From Planctomycetota bacterium (GTDB taxonomy: Bacteria; Planctomycetota; B15-G4; JADJEK01), in the NCBI GenBank assembly GCA_016213895.1, contig JACQZJ010000055.1, positions 1 through 60,617 of the forward strand: DNA of 60,617 nucleotides. The letters run 5' to 3'. Shown here piece by piece: positions 32,712 through 41,665 of this stretch. Below the pieces are notes generated by a model that was not told the DNA's origin, ran no database searches, and was given only the letters and a program-made list of their open reading frames with translations. The translations under genes and the position numbers were made by a program. Every line of letters starts with the position of its first letter. Positions within the stretch are counted from its first letter, which is position 1.

Positions 32712-33866
32712 GTGAAGAAGGCGACAGCGGCCGACGCGGCAGCCGCGGTGCGGTGCTTCGAGATCGAGGGCGAGCTGATGCAGGTCGCGCCCTACGAGCG
32801 CGGCCACATCCACGACACGTTCATCTCGGTGTGGCGGCAGGAGTACGGCGTGCGCCGCTACCTGCACCAGCGCATGAACGACACGGTGTTCCGGGATGTC
32901 GCCGGGCTGATGCGGAACATCGAGCGCGTCACCGAGCACGTGCGGAAGAAGATCGCGGCCGAGGGCAGCTCCTGGTTCCGCACCCTGCGCCTGGTGCCGG
33001 CGCGCGGCGGCGGCACCTCCTTCGCGCACTCGAGCGGCCCCTGGCGCACCTACCGCTTCATCGAGAACACCGAGAGTTTCGACCAGTGCCGGGGCGAGGA
33101 GCAGGCGCACGAGACCGCGCTCGCCTTCGGCCGCTTCCAGCGCTGGCTCGCCGATCTCGACGTGAGCCGGCTCGGCGAGACCATCCCGCTGTTTTTCAGC
33201 ACGCCGCACCGCCTGCGCCAGTTCGAGGAGGCGGCAGCGCAGGATGCCCCGGGCCGCGCCAGCGCGGCGCGCGCCGAGATCGAGTTCGCGCGCGCGCGCG
33301 CCGCCATGGCCAACGTGATCGAGGAGCACTTGGCCGCGGGCCGCTTCCCGCGGCGCGTGGTGCACGGCGACACCAAGCTCAACAACGTCCTCTTCGACCG
33401 CGACTCGGGCCGGGCCGTGGCCATCGTCGACCTCGACACGTGCATGCCGGCCTACTCGCTCTACGACTTCGGCGACCTGGTGCGCTTCACCGCGGCTACC
33501 TCGGCCGAGGACGAGACCGACCTGGAGCGCGCCGGCATGGATCTCGGCCTCTACCGCGCGCTGGTCGAGGGCTACCTGGAGGGAGCGGGGGACTTTCTCT
33601 CCGCGCAGGAGGTCGAGCTCATGCCCTTCTCGGCGCGGCTCGTGACCTTCACCATCGGCTTGCGCTTCCTCGCCGACTTCCTCGCCGGCGACGTCTACTT
33701 CAACACCACGCGGCCCGCGCAGAACCTGGACCGCGCGCGCGTGCAGTTCCGCATGGTGCGCCACATGGAAGAGCTGGAGACGGAGATGGCGGCGGCCGCG
33801 CTCAGCGCTCCGCGCCGACCTGGAGGTCGATCGCCCGGGAGGTCATCGTCCCGAAACGGCCCGTGA
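32712..33866 (+). CDS. Phosphotransferase of the APH fold, resembling N-acetylhexosamine 1-kinase
   Basis: 384 aa from GTG 32712 (GAGGG upstream). HGDTKLNNVLFD (Brenner motif, catalytic Asp) and IVDLDTCMPAYSLYDFGDLV (metal-binding Asp) are the eukaryotic-like kinase motifs of NahK-type enzymes, which phosphorylate N-acetylgalactosamine or N-acetylglucosamine at C1. FRTLRLVPARGGGTSF is also family-like. It has no membrane segment. The last about 30 residues are basic low-complexity sequence and overlap 65 bases with the convergent gene at 33802, so the natural end may be earlier. Substrate assignment is inferred from motifs only. Confidence 0.8.
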   Translation: MKKATAADAAAAVRCFEIEGELMQVAPYERGHIHDTFISVWRQEYGVRRYLHQRMNDTVFRDVAGLMRNIERVTEHVRKKIAAEGSSWFRTLRLVPARGGGTSFAHSSGPWRTYRFIENTESFDQCRGEEQAHETALAFGRFQRWLADLDVSRLGETIPLFFSTPHRLRQFEEAAAQDAPGRASAARAEIEFARARAAMANVIEEHLAAGRFPRRVVHGDTKLNNVLFDRDSGRAVAIVDLDTCMPAYSLYDFGDLVRFTAATSAEDETDLERAGMDLGLYRALVEGYLEGAGDFLSAQEVELMPFSARLVTFTIGLRFLADFLAGDVYFNTTRPAQNLDRARVQFRMVRHMEELETEMAAAALSAPRRPGGRSPGRSSSRNGP

Positions 33867-34695
33867 CCTCGGCCACGAGGCGGATCGCGCCCGAACCCGT
33901 TGTGTAGAGGCGCCACGCGCCGTCCTCGCGGCGCTCGACGTATCCCTGGCCCGGGCCGCCCACGATCCACTCCACGTGGTAGGGTCCGCCCGCCGGGTCC
34001 TCCACGGCGAGGTCGAGACGCAGGACCTCGCCGGCGCGGCACTCGAAGCGCTCCGCGGCGAAGCTCTGGATCGCGGGCCGCGGCAGGGGCGCGTCCTCGG
34101 CGAGCGGCGGCTCCTCGGCGATCTTCTCGTCGAGGGTGCGCGCCACGAGCGTCAGGTCAGGACGGGGAGTCTGGCGCGGGTCGTCGGCCAGGATCCTCAC
34201 CGCCACGTTGGCGCGCGCGAACGCGATCCAGGACATGGCGCCCTCGCCGGCCGCGGACAGGCCGACATAGCCCGCGTCCCCGACCGGCGCGCCCAGGTCG
34301 AGCGCGCGCGGCGCGGGATCGACGGACGCCAGCGTGGCGAGCCAGGTGAGGAGCAGGCGCTGAGCGTCCTTGGCGGTGTCGCATACCACGGCCTCGACCG
34401 TGAAGGGAGGCAGCTCCTCTTCCGCGCCCGCGTAGCGCCGCTCGATCGTCTCGCCCGCGGCGCGCAGCGGCTCGCCGCGGTACCCCTGGATGTCGATCTC
34501 GCCCAGGGCCAGTCCGGCGCGCCGCGCGCTTTGCGGCCATTCCGCGGGCGCGTACAGCTCAGCCGCGCGTGCGAGCTGCGCCTCGAGGCCGGCCTCCTCC
34601 GCCGGCTCCTGGGCGGCCAGGAACGGCGCCGCGCAGAAGACCCAGAGGGCGGCCGAGACAAGGGTCCCGCTCAAGGTGATTCGGGTGCGCTTCAT
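33802..34695 (-). CDS. Secreted protein of unknown function
   Basis: 297 aa from ATG 34695 with signal peptide 1-28 ending AQEP. The mature part has an N-terminal helical segment, a middle that reads like a DUF4136 or lipid-binding type alpha/beta fold, and a C-terminal beta domain (GPYHVEWIVGGPGQGYVERR) that resembles an Ig-like module. Its last 65 bases overlap the convergent kinase gene. The next gene on this strand begins 16 bases upstream, so a two-gene operon is probable. Confidence 0.7.
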   Translation of the reverse strand: MKRTRITLSGTLVSAALWVFCAAPFLAAQEPAEEAGLEAQLARAAELYAPAEWPQSARRAGLALGEIDIQGYRGEPLRAAGETIERRYAGAEEELPPFTVEAVVCDTAKDAQRLLLTWLATLASVDPAPRALDLGAPVGDAGYVGLSAAGEGAMSWIAFARANVAVRILADDPRQTPRPDLTLVARTLDEKIAEEPPLAEDAPLPRPAIQSFAAERFECRAGEVLRLDLAVEDPAGGPYHVEWIVGGPGQGYVERREDGAWRLYTTGSGAIRLVAEVTGRFGTMTSRAIDLQVGAER

Positions 34696-34711
34696 GGTCT
34701 CGTCCTCGCTC

Positions 34712-36412
34712 TCACTTCAGCTTCGGCAGGGTTTCGACCGTCTTGCTGACGTTGTTGCTGGCCGCCAGGTACATGTAGCCGCTCGTGCCCGTCCAGATGC
34801 GGTCGCAGTTGTAGCCCGGCGTGCCCGGCAGGGTCGTGGGGCTGCCGTCCTCGTCCACGCACATGCAGGCGTCGGAAACATGCGTGGCGTTGTCGCGCGT
34901 GATGATGTGGTGGTAGCTGAACGCGTGGGAGGAGCCCCACAGGTTCAAGGTGTAGCCCGGGCAGCCGATGCCCCAGATGGCCTTCAGGTTCATGTAGCCG
35001 AGCATGACCATCTTCACGTTCGTCACGCCGACCATGGCGATCATCACCGAGCTGGTGCCCGCGCAGTCGGAGCAGTTGACGTACTTGCCCTTGGCGTGGT
35101 TGTTGAGCAGCGCGGAGAGGTCCATGGTCGTGGTGCCGAACGAGTAGTAGTGCGTGGCTCCGCCGTCTCCGCCCATGATCGGGCAGTCGTAGCACACGCC
35201 CTCGATCGCCGTGGGCAGTGCGCCTTGCTGGCCGAAGATGCCGAGGACCATCACCTCGTTCGTCGTGGCCTGATTGAGGGCGCGCTTGACCAGCCCGATC
35301 CTCCACGTGTTCAGGTACTCCGCGACCTCGACCCAGGGGCCGCTGTACTGCGTGCCGCTCGCGCCGCTCGCGAACTGCGGGGCGGCGACGATGGTGTAGA
35401 AGCGGTGCGCGGTGGCGAAGGAGCCGGGGACAGCCAGCCACTCGGCGGCTCCGGTCGCGCGGTACTGCCAGCGCCAGGTCACGTCCACGTCGCTGCGCAT
35501 GGCCTCGTTCGGCAGGGCCGGGCCGGTGAACTCGGCCCTGCTGCCGGGCGCGATGGACGTCACCGTGCTCGTCCAGGCGCCATCCCCGTCCTCTCCGCGC
35601 GCGCGGATCTCGTAGCCGGGGACGGGGTAGCCCGCCGGCACCGCCGTTCCGGTCGCGGCCGACGTGCCTTCCGCGCCAAACGTCAGCTCGAGGATCGGCT
35701 GGGTGTTGATCAGGTAGCAGAGAGGGTAGTTGTACTCGTCGTCTTCGTAGTTGGCGCCTTCCATGACCGGCTCGTGGGTCGCGGCGTGGACCGGCACGGC
35801 CGGGCGGGGCGAGCCGTCGTTCAGGTCGAGGTCGGAGACCTCGCCAGTGTCCTTGATCGACAGATACTCGTGGATGGCCGGCGTGGCGTAGAAGGCGTAG
35901 GTCGTGGCCTTGCGGAAGTAGACCATCTGCCATTCGTTGGTGCCGCCGTTCGGCCGCGCCTCGATCTCCGTGATGCCGAGGCGCACGATGGTCACTGGGT
36001 AGAGAAGCGGCCCGCTGCCGCTGTCCGGAGCGCTGATGCGGACCGTGTAGTCCCCGGGGTCGACGAAGACGCCCGTGCCGTTCCTGCCGTCCCAGAAGAG
36101 CTTTATGGCGCTCGTCGAGCCGTGCACCACGCTGTCGTTCAGGGTGCGGATCACCGCGGCGCCCTGCAGCACCTCGGCGATCACCCGCCAGCGCCCGCTG
36201 GCCGGCTTCAGGAAGTAGCGCAGGTGGACTCCGCCGTGCGCGAGCTTGGGATCGGCGATGCGCGTGCTGGCCCCCTGAATGAGCCTGCCCGTGACCTTCT
36301 TCGGCAGCGCCTGGCCAAGGCCGGGCGAGGCGAGGAACGGCAAGAGAGCGGCTGCGCCCAGCAGGGCTCGGCACGAGGCGGTCCCAAGGAACCTCCGAGA
36401 CGTTTCTCTCAC
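34712..36412 (-). CDS. Tat-type exported protein with FlgD-like Ig domain
   Basis: 566 aa from GTG 36412, chosen for the AAAGGAGG at 5-bases spacing; an upstream ATG (36511) lacks one. The N-terminus SRRFLGTASCRALLGAAALL is a twin-arginine-like signal. Residues about 60-145 include a FlgD-type Ig-like fold (LFWDGRNGTGVFVDPGDYTV) used for extracellular structural parts. The middle and C-terminus hold papain-like or transglutaminase-like patches (YPLCYLINT, GKYVNCSDCAG...MIAMVG), so a structural or cross-linking surface role is possible. Function is not proven. Confidence 0.75.
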   Translation of the reverse strand: MRETSRRFLGTASCRALLGAAALLPFLASPGLGQALPKKVTGRLIQGASTRIADPKLAHGGVHLRYFLKPASGRWRVIAEVLQGAAVIRTLNDSVVHGSTSAIKLFWDGRNGTGVFVDPGDYTVRISAPDSGSGPLLYPVTIVRLGITEIEARPNGGTNEWQMVYFRKATTYAFYATPAIHEYLSIKDTGEVSDLDLNDGSPRPAVPVHAATHEPVMEGANYEDDEYNYPLCYLINTQPILELTFGAEGTSAATGTAVPAGYPVPGYEIRARGEDGDGAWTSTVTSIAPGSRAEFTGPALPNEAMRSDVDVTWRWQYRATGAAEWLAVPGSFATAHRFYTIVAAPQFASGASGTQYSGPWVEVAEYLNTWRIGLVKRALNQATTNEVMVLGIFGQQGALPTAIEGVCYDCPIMGGDGGATHYYSFGTTTMDLSALLNNHAKGKYVNCSDCAGTSSVMIAMVGVTNVKMVMLGYMNLKAIWGIGCPGYTLNLWGSSHAFSYHHIITRDNATHVSDACMCVDEDGSPTTLPGTPGYNCDRIWTGTSGYMYLAASNNVSKTVETLPKLK

Positions 36413-36514
36413 GTCAGCCTCCTTTCCAGGCGGCGCGATCGCGGCTCTGTCTGGCAGCGGCTTTGGGCCGGGCGGCAGCGGTGGCGGACAGGCCCGGACC
36501 TTGCAGTCCAAGAA

Positions 36515-36522
36515 ATAGTAGC
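36515..36522 (-). promoter_or_regulatory. Putative promoter -10 (GCTACTAT) of the 34712-36412 gene
   Basis: GCTACTAT on the minus strand, 103 bases before the start codon at 36412, with TTCGCA at 36543-36538 and a 17-base spacer as -35. One of the better members of the GCTAnnnT series. Confidence 0.5.
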
Positions 36523-36592
36523 AGATGAAAGGGCCGCTGCGAAGGCGGGATTCCCCGCCGCGCGGTCGCGTCCCGCCCGATCCCGGGGCGGG

Positions 36593-37486
36593 TCAGCCGA
36601 GCGAATCGAGGAGCTTGACGATCTCTTCGCGGCGCGCGAGGAGCGATTCCATCTCCTGCAGGGCCACGATCGGGGGATCGTTCGCCGGGTGCGCGCGCAG
36701 GTCGTCTTCGCAGAGGTTCGTTTGCCCGCTCGCCAGATGCGCGAGGTCATCGGCGATGCGCACGAGCGCCGCGTGCTGTGGCTCCTGCGGCGCCGCCCTG
36801 GGATCGTGGTGAAAGCGCACGGCCTCGGCAAGCTGCGGCGTGAGCTGCCAGCTTCCGATCAGGTCTGCGCCGACCTCGCAGTGGAACTCCACGGCGAGCG
36901 CCTCGATGTCCTCCCTGGGAATCACGAGCATCCTGCGCGCCTTGACGCCCATCCGCGCCTTCAGGTCGACGATGGCCTGCAGCAGGACCGGCTTGCCCAC
37001 GTCGTGCAGCAGGCCGCAGAGGAACGCCTCGTCCGCGCTCCACCCGCGCAGCCTGGCGATCTCCTGGCTGAAGGCGGCCGTGGCCACCGAGTGGCGCAGC
37101 ATCTCATGCACTGGCTCGTCGAAGCCCGCGACCTTGAACACCCTGCTCTCGCAGGAGACGAGGATCGCGATCTCGCGAATGCGCGCGAGCCCGAGCCGGC
37201 TCAGGGCCTGCTGCAGCGAGTCGATGCGCGCCGCCGCGCCGTACAGAGCGGAGTTCGCGATGCGCAGAACGTGGCCCGTCATGAAGGGGTCGCGGCCGAT
37301 GACCTCGGCGAGTCGCGCAAGGTCGCAGTCCTCGTCGAAGCTCGCGGAGATCACCTGGTTCGCGGCGTCGGGGAGCACCGGCAGCTCGAGCCTGCCGGCC
37401 TCGATGAGGCGGATCAGGTTCTCGCGCAGCGCTTCGGGAAGAAGGTCGGTCGTGCTGTCCGGCGTTCCCAAAGGCGGTGTCTCCAC
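36593..37486 (-). CDS. HDOD-domain signalling protein
   Basis: 297 aa from GTG 37486. ELPVLPDAANQVISASFDED, DPFMTGHVLRIANSALYGAA, and FLCGLLHDVGKPVL are the signature blocks of the HDOD superfamily, here with a LLHDVGK histidine-aspartate pair. HDOD proteins are regulatory relatives of HD phosphohydrolases and often lack catalytic activity; they link to two-component and chemotaxis signalling. No receiver domain is attached. Stand-alone gene, flanked by a gene on the same strand about 180 bases downstream. Confidence 0.88.
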   Translation of the reverse strand: METPPLGTPDSTTDLLPEALRENLIRLIEAGRLELPVLPDAANQVISASFDEDCDLARLAEVIGRDPFMTGHVLRIANSALYGAAARIDSLQQALSRLGLARIREIAILVSCESRVFKVAGFDEPVHEMLRHSVATAAFSQEIARLRGWSADEAFLCGLLHDVGKPVLLQAIVDLKARMGVKARRMLVIPREDIEALAVEFHCEVGADLIGSWQLTPQLAEAVRFHHDPRAAPQEPQHAALVRIADDLAHLASGQTNLCEDDLRAHPANDPPIVALQEMESLLARREEIVKLLDSLG

Positions 37487-37690
37487 CTATGATTGAACTC
37501 GGTTTCCGAGGCGGACGGTTCGACTCCGAGGGAGGCGAGCCTTGGTTCGCATACGGCGGTTTCCGGCCTTTCCCCTATCGGCGATCGCCGCCCCTCGCTT
37601 TGAGGCGCGCCAGGGGGCATTCCAGCGCGGCCTGGGAAGATCCGCGCCTCCACGTTTTCGACCGGGTGCGGCGCCTTGCCGCCGTAGCGC

Positions 37691-37972
37691 GGCACCCGGG
37701 GCAGGGGGATCGCGTTCTTCTTCATCGGCACGGGCGCTGCTTGCCCGGCGCCGCTGTTCTGGGGCTGCCCGATCCTGGTGGCGCCGATCCCCGTGATCAT
37801 CGGGCCGATCCCGGTGCCCGCGGGCGGAGGCTTCACCATCCCTGCGGCCATTCCCGGAGGCTTCGGCGGCCTGGGTGTGTCCGCGTACCTGCAGTGGATC
37901 GTGGCAAGGCCCCTGCCTCTCGGAGGCTACCAGACCACGCAGGGCCTGGAGATGACCCTCGCGGCGCCGTGA
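37691..37972 (+). pseudogene. C-terminal remnant of a large secreted protein
   Basis: A plus-strand frame from about 37691 to TGA 37972 encodes an FFFIGTGAACPAPLFWG block and a GPIPVPAGGGFTIPAAIPGG segment ending EMTLAAP. This matches the closing domain of the FG-GAP protein at 50116-51606 (its GVPAFLVATFYP...PAGLPPATFWVQ end) in style. There is no start, signal peptide or repeat domain upstream, so only a tail survived. Confidence 0.5.
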
Positions 37973-38015
37973 CGCCAGAGCGGCGCCGGCTGCATCGCCG
38001 CCAGAATACGACTGA

Positions 38016-39033
38016 TCAGTTCAGGCGCTTCTTGGTCCTGATCGTGCCCTCGAGCACGGCACCGCTGTTCGACAGGTGAAGGGTTCCTTTCGCCCGCTTC
38101 AGGTCGAAGAAGGAGCCCTTCTTCCTCTTTTCTTTCAGGGTGAGGGCGATGTGCGCGCGCGGCTCGCCCGTGGCCACGCGCGGCCGCTGGTGGCCGCTGA
38201 AGAGCCGGAGGGCCTTCTTGGGGTTGTGCTGCTCGTAGCCGTGGAAGACGACCGCGCCGCCTTGGAACGCTCCCGGGCCAGCATCGAGTTCGAGGTAGAC
38301 GACGATGTCACCCGGGAAGTACGAGAGGATCCCGCTCCGCTCGACCTTGCCCGCGGCGCCCGAGAGGCTGCCCTTGATCTCGACGCGGAAGCGCCAGGGA
38401 GCGCGGGCCAGGCCGATTGGGCCCGAGCCTGCTTCCTCGAACAGGACCTGCTCCGGATAGGGACTGGGTGGAGGTCTGGCTGACCGGATGTCCCTCCAGC
38501 GAGTACTCGACCAGGTTGTCGGAGAAGTACGCGGCCGCGATCAGGCGGCCATCCGGGGAGAGGGTGACGCCGGTCGGGCCGTCCAGGTTGGCGAACCACG
38601 GGTTGGCCTCGTACCTCTTGCCGGACGTCACGTCCACGACCGAGTCGAGGTGCGTTGAGGCCACGAACAGGCTGCCGCCCGGGCCGAAGGCCAGGCCCTG
38701 CGGGCCGTCGACGCCGCTGGCCGGGACGTACTGGGTCTCCTCGTATCCGTTCAGATCGGCGCGGAAGGCGGCGATGCGATCGTCGTTCCGGGAGGATGCG
38801 AACAGACGCCCGTCCGGGGCGAAGCACAGATCCCACAGGCCGTTGAACGCCTTGTCCTGGCCGAAGGAGCGCACTTCGCTGCCGTTCCGGTCGAGCTCCA
38901 CGATGCGGCCCTGGTTCTTGAGCGCCACGAAGAGGTGCCCGGCGGTGAACTCGGTCGTGCCGGCGCCCATGAGCGGCGCGGACCCGGCGAGGAACGCGGC
39001 CGCGGCGAGAAGGGGAGGGCGGAGAACGCGCAT
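38016..39033 (-). pseudogene. NHL-type beta-propeller secreted protein, one frameshift
   Basis: From ATG 39033 (CGGAGG upstream) the frame encodes a signal peptide (1-23), then beta-propeller-like repeats (GHLFVALKNQGRIVELDRNG, GPQGLAFGPGGSLFVAS, GPTGVTLSPDGRLIAAAYFS). At about 38460 the coding pattern moves to another frame: SPYPEQVLFEEAGSGPIG..., continuing to RTKKRLN and TGA at 38018-38016. The tail (KGTLHLSNSGAVLEGTIR) parallels the end of the neighbour at 39051-40325, with its HAANQDVVFHCTVETVKALN end. Joined, about 338 aa. Tandem paralogue; a one-base indel explains the break. Confidence 0.75.
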
Positions 39034-39050
39034 CGATTCTGCCTCCGGGT

Positions 39051-40325
39051 TCAGTTGAGCGCCTTAACGGTCTCCACCGTGCAGTGGAACACGACGTCCT
39101 GGTTCGCCGCGTGGAAGCTGCCGGAGGCCTTCTCCACGTCCTGGATGCGGCCCGCGGCGTTGCGCTTCACGTCGATCTCGAGGCCGATCGAGGCGAAGCC
39201 GAAGTGCGTGAAGGCGTTCGAGTAGGCCGGCCGCTGCGTGCCGTGGAAGCGGACCGGACCCGTGCCCCAGTCCGGGTCCTGGAAGCCCTGCAGCACGAAG
39301 GCGTCGCCGAGCCGCGAGGCGATCTCCCCGGAGTACTTGAAGGAGAGCATGGCCTGCGGCGTGTGGGGGAGGATCGACAGGACCGCATTCTCGTCCACCT
39401 TGGTGCGAACGCTCGACTCGAGGAGCGTCCCGCGCACGCGCACCTGCAGGCGCTTCGGCGCCACGACGAGCGCACGCGGCGACTGCAGCGGGGACGCGGA
39501 GGTGAAGACCTCGCCGTCCGCGCCCTGGAGCGAGGGATCGGGGAAGCGGGCGACTTGGTGCTGCGTGTAGCTGCTCGCCAGCAGGGCGCCGTCCATGGCG
39601 AAGGCGATCCCGCTCGCGTTCCTGAGGACCGCGGCGTTCGCGATCTTCGCGCTGGCGAGCTCCGCGTAGTCGGGGCCGAACACGTGCACGCTCCAGTCGT
39701 CCCAGTCCGCCACCAGGTAGCGGCCGTCGGCGTCCGGGAGGATGGCCGTGGCGCGGAAGTAGCCGGTCACGGTCTTCTCCAGCAGCCCCGCCTCGTCGAA
39801 CGCGTGGAACGTCTGCGTCGCGCCCTGGTTCGCGAACAGGAGCACGTGGCCGTCGACGCTGAGCGCGCCGTGCCGCGGCGCGAAGAGAGTCGCGTCGTTG
39901 GCCGCGTTTCCGAGCGCCACGCCCGTGCGGCCGAAGATGTACACGACGTCGTCCGCGGGCGAGGTGACCCAGAGCGTGCCGCCCGGCCCCATCCAGAGGC
40001 CGCCTGGCTCGTAGGCGAGCGGGATGTCGCGAACCTGCACCCACGAGGAGTCGTAGGCGACGAGCCCGGGCTCGCCGGGCAAAGAGCCGCCGCGGATCAT
40101 CCAGAGGAGGCCGTCCGGGTCGAAGGCCGGAGTGTGGGGCGGTCCGACGTACAGGTCCCCGACCTTTCCCACGAACACGCCCTTCCGGTCGAACTCGAGG
40201 AGCTCCTGAGCGCCCTCCGACACCACGAAGACGTGGCCGGCCTTGTAACCCCCAGCTAGCGCCTGGGATGGGGCGAAGGCGACGAGAGCGAAGAGGAGAG
40301 GAAGGACAAGTGGACCGCGGCTCAT
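39051..40325 (-). CDS. NHL-type beta-propeller secreted protein
   Basis: 424 aa from ATG 40325 with a strong AAGGAGGAGCC ribosome site and signal peptide 1-24. Six-bladed propeller repeats: GHVFVVSEGAQELLEFDRKG, HTPAFDPDGLLWMIRGGS, YEPGGLWMGPGGTLWVTSP, and others. The last about 130 residues form an additional beta domain (LQVRVRGTLLESSVRTKVDE...) shared with the frameshifted paralogue just downstream. Likely a cell-surface or periplasmic binding protein; ligand unknown. Both genes lie in the same direction with 17 bases between them. Confidence 0.8.
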   Translation of the reverse strand: MSRGPLVLPLLFALVAFAPSQALAGGYKAGHVFVVSEGAQELLEFDRKGVFVGKVGDLYVGPPHTPAFDPDGLLWMIRGGSLPGEPGLVAYDSSWVQVRDIPLAYEPGGLWMGPGGTLWVTSPADDVVYIFGRTGVALGNAANDATLFAPRHGALSVDGHVLLFANQGATQTFHAFDEAGLLEKTVTGYFRATAILPDADGRYLVADWDDWSVHVFGPDYAELASAKIANAAVLRNASGIAFAMDGALLASSYTQHQVARFPDPSLQGADGEVFTSASPLQSPRALVVAPKRLQVRVRGTLLESSVRTKVDENAVLSILPHTPQAMLSFKYSGEIASRLGDAFVLQGFQDPDWGTGPVRFHGTQRPAYSNAFTHFGFASIGLEIDVKRNAAGRIQDVEKASGSFHAANQDVVFHCTVETVKALN

Positions 40326-40347
40326 GGCTCCTCCTTCGGCTGCCGGT

Positions 40348-40380
40348 CTGTTGAGATAGCACGACCGTGGAGGCCCGGGT
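40348..40380. repeat. 33-bp imperfect repeat, copy 1
   Basis: 28 of 33 bases equal 42729-42761. Includes the upstream region of the NHL gene (its -10-like TATCTC on the minus strand) and the first codons of the cyclase fragment. The repeated unit frames the radical SAM insertion. Confidence 0.7.
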
Positions 40381-40873
40381 GTCCAAACCTCGATGGCGCC
40401 GGAGGGTCAAGCTGGCGCGGCAACGCATCATCGACATCACGCGGCCGCTGGAGCCCGAGACGGCGGTCTGGCCCGGCGATCGGCCGTTCTTGCTCTCCTG
40501 GCAGGCGCGGATCTCGTCCGGGGCACAGGCGAACGTCTCCGCCCTCTCCGGCAGCCCGCACGCCGGCACGCACGCGGACGCTCCGCTGTACGTCCTGCTG
40601 GAGCAGCACCAGCCCCTATCCAAGGAGTACATTCGCGCGAGATGGGATCTTGGTGAATGGAGGAATGCCGTTCTAGGCGGTGCTTCGGGGCTTCATCCGG
40701 TCCTGGCGGCTCTCGCGGCCGCGAGTAAGCGCAATTGTCGGAAGGGACCGGGTGGCCGGTCCCGGATTCCGGCGGATGGCCAGCGTTTGCCCCGCAGGTA
40801 TCGTGAGCCTCGCGTGGACGCCCAGTCAAGGCGAGAGGGAGAGAGCACGGTTAGAGGGGCGGGTGCTGATTGA
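40367..40873 (+). pseudogene. N-terminal fragment of a cyclase/arylformamidase-family enzyme
   Basis: Open from GTG 40367 to 40873. Real homology is limited to about residues 15-80: IIDITRPLEPETAVWPGDRP and HAGTHADAPLYVL, where the HxGTHxDxP motif provides the metal ligands of the cyclase family (kynurenine formamidase-like). After about 40606 the sequence is unrelated low-complexity coding (Arg-rich). The matching C-terminal half is found 2.2 kb downstream at 42747-43226, so the gene was split by insertion. Confidence 0.75.
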
Positions 40874-40909
40874 GCCTGGAGGCGAGGGGCCTTCGGAAGT
40901 GCTTGTGGG

Positions 40910-41665
40910 CTAATCCTCCCGAAGGCACCAGGGGTGGTCTACGGAAACGCGCACGTCGCCGCAGTCCGGTCCGGACAGATCGGCCAGTATCCGCAAATCG
41001 CAGGCTCCGTGCAGTCCACGAGTCTCGAGTTCGCAAGTCGCCGTGACCGGCCGATCCGTGCGGAACGACTCGCTGCGGACGACGAGGGAGTCGGCCGAGC
41101 GGACGAGGTCGATGGCGATCGCGAGCTGAGACGGACGTGTGAATGCGGCCGAGACTTCCAGCTCGATCTGGGAGACGGAGTCGACCAGGAGCTGGCAGAA
41201 GGCGATGCCGGCTACGGCCTTGCGCGCACGGAAGGTGACACGCTCGGCGATGCTCCAGTCGGCATCGTCGAGGCCGATGGGCCGGAGGGAAGGGCGCTTC
41301 CCTTCGCAGCACCGCTTGTCGAGGCCTCCGTGGCCGTCCCATCTCGCGCCGTGGAGCACGACGTCGCGGATGTAGTGCCGCCTGAAGTCCCACAGAGAGA
41401 TGACGGGCTTGTTGTTGCAGCTCTGGCATTCGGCGTCGAGCTTCCCGGTGAGAAGCCGGGAGCGCAGCTTCCTCACGGGCGGTCCGTTCAGGATGTCGGC
41501 AAGGGTCTGGCCCTGCGACAGCGCGCCCACGGCGGAGTGCACGCAGCAGGGCTTGACGCGCCCGTCCGATGCGATCTGCACCAGGTACCAGGGATCGAGG
41601 CAGTCTCTGGTTTCACCGGGAGCTGGAAGCGAGACGAGGGCTGCCTCGCGCAAGGGCTGGGTCAT
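40910..41665 (-). CDS. SPASM-domain protein, partner of the upstream radical SAM enzyme
   Basis: 251 aa from ATG 41665, which overlaps the stop of the radical SAM gene (ATGA). Cysteines in a SPASM-like order: C22, C40, C41, C80, C83 (DCLDPWYLVQIASDGRVKPC and ECQSCNNKP). It lacks a CxxxCxxC radical SAM motif of its own. The C-terminal half (about 125-251) has no family I can name. As SPASM domains normally sit behind a radical SAM domain to bind auxiliary [4Fe-4S] clusters, the two adjoining genes probably work as one split enzyme. Confidence 0.75.
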   Translation of the reverse strand: MTQPLREAALVSLPAPGETRDCLDPWYLVQIASDGRVKPCCVHSAVGALSQGQTLADILNGPPVRKLRSRLLTGKLDAECQSCNNKPVISLWDFRRHYIRDVVLHGARWDGHGGLDKRCCEGKRPSLRPIGLDDADWSIAERVTFRARKAVAGIAFCQLLVDSVSQIELEVSAAFTRPSQLAIAIDLVRSADSLVVRSESFRTDRPVTATCELETRGLHGACDLRILADLSGPDCGDVRVSVDHPWCLRED

